Source: Dialister sp. UBA734 (lineage in GTDB: Bacteria; Bacillota; Negativicutes; Veillonellales; Dialisteraceae). Taken from it: a stretch of DNA of 6,985 nt. Location: assembly GCA_002297935.1 (NCBI GenBank), contig DBLC01000074.1:2123-9107 (forward strand). The letters run 5' to 3'. Numbering within the stretch: the first letter of the stretch is position 1; the number at the start of each line of letters is the position of its first letter. Shown here in pieces: positions 4,501 to 6,985 of the stretch. A program made the translations under genes and the position numbers. Under the pieces are notes generated by a model. That model did not search any database, had not been told where the DNA came from, and saw only the letters and a program-made list of their open reading frames with translations.

Positions 4501-6429
4501 ATGAATAAGAAAATCATCACCGCGTCCTTGGCCGCACTGGCCCTCACAGGAGGCGCTTTTAGTGTGTCCGCAGAAGAAATGCCAGTCTATTCCCTGGACG
4601 CCATCGTCGTCACCGCCAACCGTACCCCAGAAAAACAGATCGACACCAACGCCAATGTGTCCGTAGTGACTTCTAAAGAAATTGAAGAAAGACATTATAA
4701 TGATGTAGACCAGGCTATTAAAAATGTACCTGGTGTATTTATCGACAACCATGGTGCAGGTAGTCAAGGTTATAATAGTGATGCAGTTTACATCAATGGG
4801 TCCAATAATGTTGTAATTCTCGTAGACGGTATTAGAAAAAATACCAATGGTAATACTTTTTCCAACAGTAACATTAGTGATATGGTCGCTATGGATTCTA
4901 TCGACCATATTGAGGTGCTAAAAGGCTCTGCTTCCACTCTTTATGGTTCCGATGCCCAGGGTGGTGTCATCAATATTATCACCAAGAAAGCAAAAGAAGA
5001 TGGCGTCAGAACCACCTTTCGTACTTCCTTCGGCAATGCAGATAAAGAAAAATACACCCTTTACAATGAAGGCAAAGAAGGGCAAGTCTTTTGGAATGTA
5101 GAAGCTGGCAAAGAGCTGCAGGGAGAATATAAAGATGGTTGGGGACGTAAAGTCATCAATCACCTCAATGCAGAACACTATAATGTTAAATTGGGTTATG
5201 ACTTGGGCAATGACTCTAATGTCATTTTGAATTACGAAAAGTATAAATCTGATTACACCATGCCAAGTTATGGAAGTAATACTAAAACCCCTTCCTCAGG
5301 TACAAAGAATAATGATTCTATCAGTCTTCAGTATCAAGCTAAATTGTCCGATCATATAACCAATCAGTTTTCTATTTATCGTAATAAGACCGCACTTGAC
5401 AATACCCCCGACATGAACTGGGCAATGAAAATGAAAACCACAGGAATTTCTGATCAGGTTACTTATGCAATGGGCAACCAAACTATAACTGGTGGTTTTG
5501 ACTGGTATAAAGATGAAATTCCATACGCTCTTGATGATACTGGTCACTCTGTCATGGGGAAACACGTAAATAATCTTGCTTTTTATCTCCAAGATAAAAT
5601 TGATTTAAACAATCAATGGAATATCACTCCTGGTGTTCGTATAGATCATCACTCTGAATTTGGTACCCATGCCTCTCCAAGTCTGTCTATTGGATTCAAG
5701 CAAAACGAAAATACCAACTACTATGTAAACTACAAAACCTTTTTTGTAGCTCCTAATATGTATCAATTATACGCAGGTCCATATATAGGATATGGTGATA
5801 CACCAGTAGGTAACCCAAATTTAAAGCCACAAGAAGGTAATACGATTGAATTTGGTATTAATCACCAATTCAGCAATACTTTAACTGGTACTTTTAATAT
5901 TTTCCATACCCATGCTAAAAACATTATAACGGGTGATAGTGATGAACACTATAATAATTACCACTATTTTAACGGAGGAAAAGCCAATATCAACGGTTTC
6001 AGTCTCACTCTAAATAAAGAAATTTCTCAACATTGGAATGCAGGCATTGGCTATTCTTATCTCCATATATCAAAACTTTCTAGTACGCACGAACCAGATC
6101 AAAACATTAACATAAATGGCTATTTACCCGAAAGTACATTAAATCTCAATGTGGGATATCAAACAGATAAATTTAATGCTAATTTGTCTGGTCGTGGCGT
6201 CATGAATCGTTATGGTAAAAAGAATACCGTAATGAATAACTATGCCAACTATTGGGTATGGGATTTGGCTGCCAACTACCAGTTCGCCAAGGAAGCCACT
6301 CTCTTTGCTAGATTGAACAATATCTTTGATCAGTTCTATACAGATGTTGGTTCTTCTTATGGACCAGAAGACACTTGGTACTCCGCTCAGGGCCGCAACT
6401 TTGAAGTGGGCCTGCAGTTCCAGTTCTAA
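4501..6429 (+). CDS. btuB: TonB-dependent outer-membrane receptor, BtuB type (probable cobalamin receptor)
   Basis: A 642-residue protein that imports its ligand across the outer membrane using TonB energy. The signal peptide is cleaved after SVSA (about residue 24). The TonB box is DAIVVTA (33-39), close to the DTLVVTA of E. coli BtuB. The plug domain (about 45-163) includes VPGVFID, VVILVDGIR and the hallmark IEVLKGSASTLYGSDAQGGV leading into NIITKK. The rest is a 22-strand-type barrel rich in alternating aromatic residues, ending in VGLQFQF with the terminal Phe expected for Bam-dependent insertion. Length is close to BtuB (about 600). Cobalamin specificity rests on the upstream riboswitch, not on the sequence. 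The first 55 or so codons and the last 50 or so favour GC-ending codons, while the middle is AT-rich, which suggests a mosaic origin. Confidence 0.92.
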   Translation: MNKKIITASLAALALTGGAFSVSAEEMPVYSLDAIVVTANRTPEKQIDTNANVSVVTSKEIEERHYNDVDQAIKNVPGVFIDNHGAGSQGYNSDAVYINGSNNVVILVDGIRKNTNGNTFSNSNISDMVAMDSIDHIEVLKGSASTLYGSDAQGGVINIITKKAKEDGVRTTFRTSFGNADKEKYTLYNEGKEGQVFWNVEAGKELQGEYKDGWGRKVINHLNAEHYNVKLGYDLGNDSNVILNYEKYKSDYTMPSYGSNTKTPSSGTKNNDSISLQYQAKLSDHITNQFSIYRNKTALDNTPDMNWAMKMKTTGISDQVTYAMGNQTITGGFDWYKDEIPYALDDTGHSVMGKHVNNLAFYLQDKIDLNNQWNITPGVRIDHHSEFGTHASPSLSIGFKQNENTNYYVNYKTFFVAPNMYQLYAGPYIGYGDTPVGNPNLKPQEGNTIEFGINHQFSNTLTGTFNIFHTHAKNIITGDSDEHYNNYHYFNGGKANINGFSLTLNKEISQHWNAGIGYSYLHISKLSSTHEPDQNININGYLPESTLNLNVGYQTDKFNANLSGRGVMNRYGKKNTVMNNYANYWVWDLAANYQFAKEATLFARLNNIFDQFYTDVGSSYGPEDTWYSAQGRNFEVGLQFQF

Positions 6430-6434
6430 TATTT

Positions 6435-6490
6435 GGTTAACGGTTAACTGTTGACGGTAAACTGTTAACTGTGAACCGTCAACAGTCACC
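6435..6490. repeat. Eight-unit heptamer array that folds on itself
   Basis: Consecutive heptamers are GGTTAAC, GGTTAAC, TGTTGAC, GGTAAAC, TGTTAAC, TGTGAAC, CGTCAAC and AGTCACC, starting six bases after the receptor stop codon. Unit variation produces an 11-bp stem, CTGTTGACGGT (6448-6458) with ACCGTCAACAG (6475-6485). It resembles the short tandem heptamer repeats described in cyanobacteria in style only. It lies between the receptor gene and its terminator, so it is in the 3' untranslated region. Confidence 0.8.
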
Positions 6491-6500
6491 AAAACACCCC

Positions 6501-6541
6501 CGCCCCGATGATGTCCTCCCGGATACCATCGGGGCGTTTTT
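6501..6541 (+). terminator. Rho-independent terminator of the receptor gene
   Basis: CGCCCCGATG (6501-6510) pairs perfectly with CATCGGGGCG (6527-6536), followed by TTTTT. The 10-bp GC-rich stem and T-run lie about 70 bases after the stop codon, ending the riboswitch-receptor transcript. Confidence 0.93.
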
Positions 6542-6659
6542 GTTTCCCGTGTCAGTAAGTTTACACCTTATTTAGTCCCCCCTTCGGGGGGAAGGTGGTA
6601 GCCTTGGCTACCAAAGGGGGCACCTCTAGCGGCATAAAATGCAATGTTTCTCACATCCC

Positions 6660-6734
6660 ACTCGGTGCTACCCGCTCCTAGCGGTAAATGCAAAACACTA
6701 TCCATTTTACCGTGAGGAGCGGATAGCACCGAGT
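6660..6734. repeat. Long imperfect stem-loop within R2
   Basis: ACTCGGTGCTA (6660-6670) pairs exactly with TAGCACCGAGT (6724-6734). Inside, CGCTCCT (6673-6679) pairs with AGGAGCG (6715-6721) and CGGTAAA (6682-6688) with TTTACCG (6706-6712), leaving a loop of about 17 bases. The nearly 30-bp stem is the longest single hairpin in the window. There is no T-run, so it is not a terminator. Confidence 0.7.
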
Positions 6735-6838
6735 ACGCTGGATATGTTCATAGCGAAGTATACCGCTACTGCCTCCCCCTCTTTAATTCTCCCCCGGCGG
6801 GGGAGATAAGACGCTAGTGCTTCTCTCGTCAGAGTCAT

Positions 6839-6852
6839 GTTTCCCGTGAAAC
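6839..6852. promoter_or_regulatory. parS-like palindrome, one mismatch, extended arms (site 8)
   Basis: GTTTCCCGTGAAAC lies inside a longer 24-base palindrome, GTCAT before and ATGAC after (6834-6857), broken only by the single central C. It sits in R2 between two GC-rich hairpins, in the same relative place as the R1 boundary sites. Confidence 0.55.
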
Positions 6853-6985
6853 ATGACACCAGCGGAATCACATCCAGCGTCTTGGCTCCCCTGTCGGGGG
6901 GGAGCTGCCGAAGGCTGAGGTGTGCAAGCGAACTATATCGCTAGGAGCGAAGCGACGCAGGGATATAGTGAGACGCCATTTCGAG

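Larger units (their letters stand above)
6576..6985. repeat. GC-rich hairpin region R2 (continues past the window)
   Basis: A chain of palindromes without a plausible gene: TCCCCCC/GGGGGGA (6576-6592), GGTAGCC/GGCTACC (6597-6612), a long stem at 6660-6734, CTCCCCC/GGGGGAG (6789-6805), a parS-like site (6839-6852), GCTCCCC/GGGGAGC (6885-6905), and CTATATC/GATATAG (6933-6968). Segments around 6762-6870 match R1 in order. The right edge is cut by the window end. Confidence 0.6.

Noticed and set aside
4342..4908. Long minus-strand open frames opposite the start of the receptor gene, including a peptide rich in QVAQ/QVSQ
   Set aside because: They are antisense to the receptor, and the repeats in the peptide merely translate the nonamer arms of element N; no RBS or recognisable domain.
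6542..6555. GTTTCCCGTGTCAG as a ninth parS-like site
   Set aside because: Only the left half matches; the right arm is lost, so it is not counted as a binding site.
24..6852. Concluding that the window is the replication origin
   Set aside because: No dnaA, gyrB, parAB or DnaA-box cluster is seen; parS-like sites alone do not define an origin.

Overview
The window reads as chromosomal DNA of a diderm Firmicute (Negativicutes, Selenomonas/Megasphaera/Dialister-like). It pairs Firmicute-type AGGAGG ribosome binding sites with a TonB-dependent outer-membrane receptor whose signal peptide and DAIVVTANRTPE TonB box are of the type seen in that class. The genus assignment is inference. Only three genes are convincing, and about 44% of the window is non-coding and packed with structured repeats.

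Layout: 24-248 is a palindromic repeat module (P1) bounded by two ParB-site-like palindromes. 264-989 (minus) encodes a kinase-fold protein with an altered catalytic loop; its leader contains a double-hairpin element (M1). A second such element (M2), with a bidirectional terminator in its middle, precedes 1540-2529 (minus), an ABC-transporter substrate-binding lipoprotein. 2530-3400 holds two more P modules and a GC-rich hairpin module (R1). 3382-3410 is a promoter, followed by a cobalamin riboswitch (3434-3890) with a complete M element (M3) at the tip of one arm. The rest of the leader carries another M element with an embedded parS-like site (M4), a hairpin and a nested nonamer/heptamer repeat (N). 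Then comes 4501-6429 (plus), a BtuB-type receptor. A heptamer array, a strong terminator and a second GC-rich hairpin region (R2) close the window.

Functionally this looks like a vitamin B12 uptake locus. The riboswitch should repress the outer-membrane receptor when cobalamin is plentiful, and the divergent lipoprotein could pass the ligand to an inner-membrane ABC permease, which is not in the window. The lipoprotein's ligand is not proven and it has no riboswitch of its own.

The most unusual content is non-coding. There are eight intergenic copies of GTTTCACGTGAAAC or close variants (four exact), matching the universal parS core. There is also a family of heptamer-armed double-hairpin elements whose stems change in concert on both strands, one of which sits inside a riboswitch arm. 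Several parS-like sites fall at module junctions, so the intergenic DNA looks assembled from interchangeable palindromic modules.
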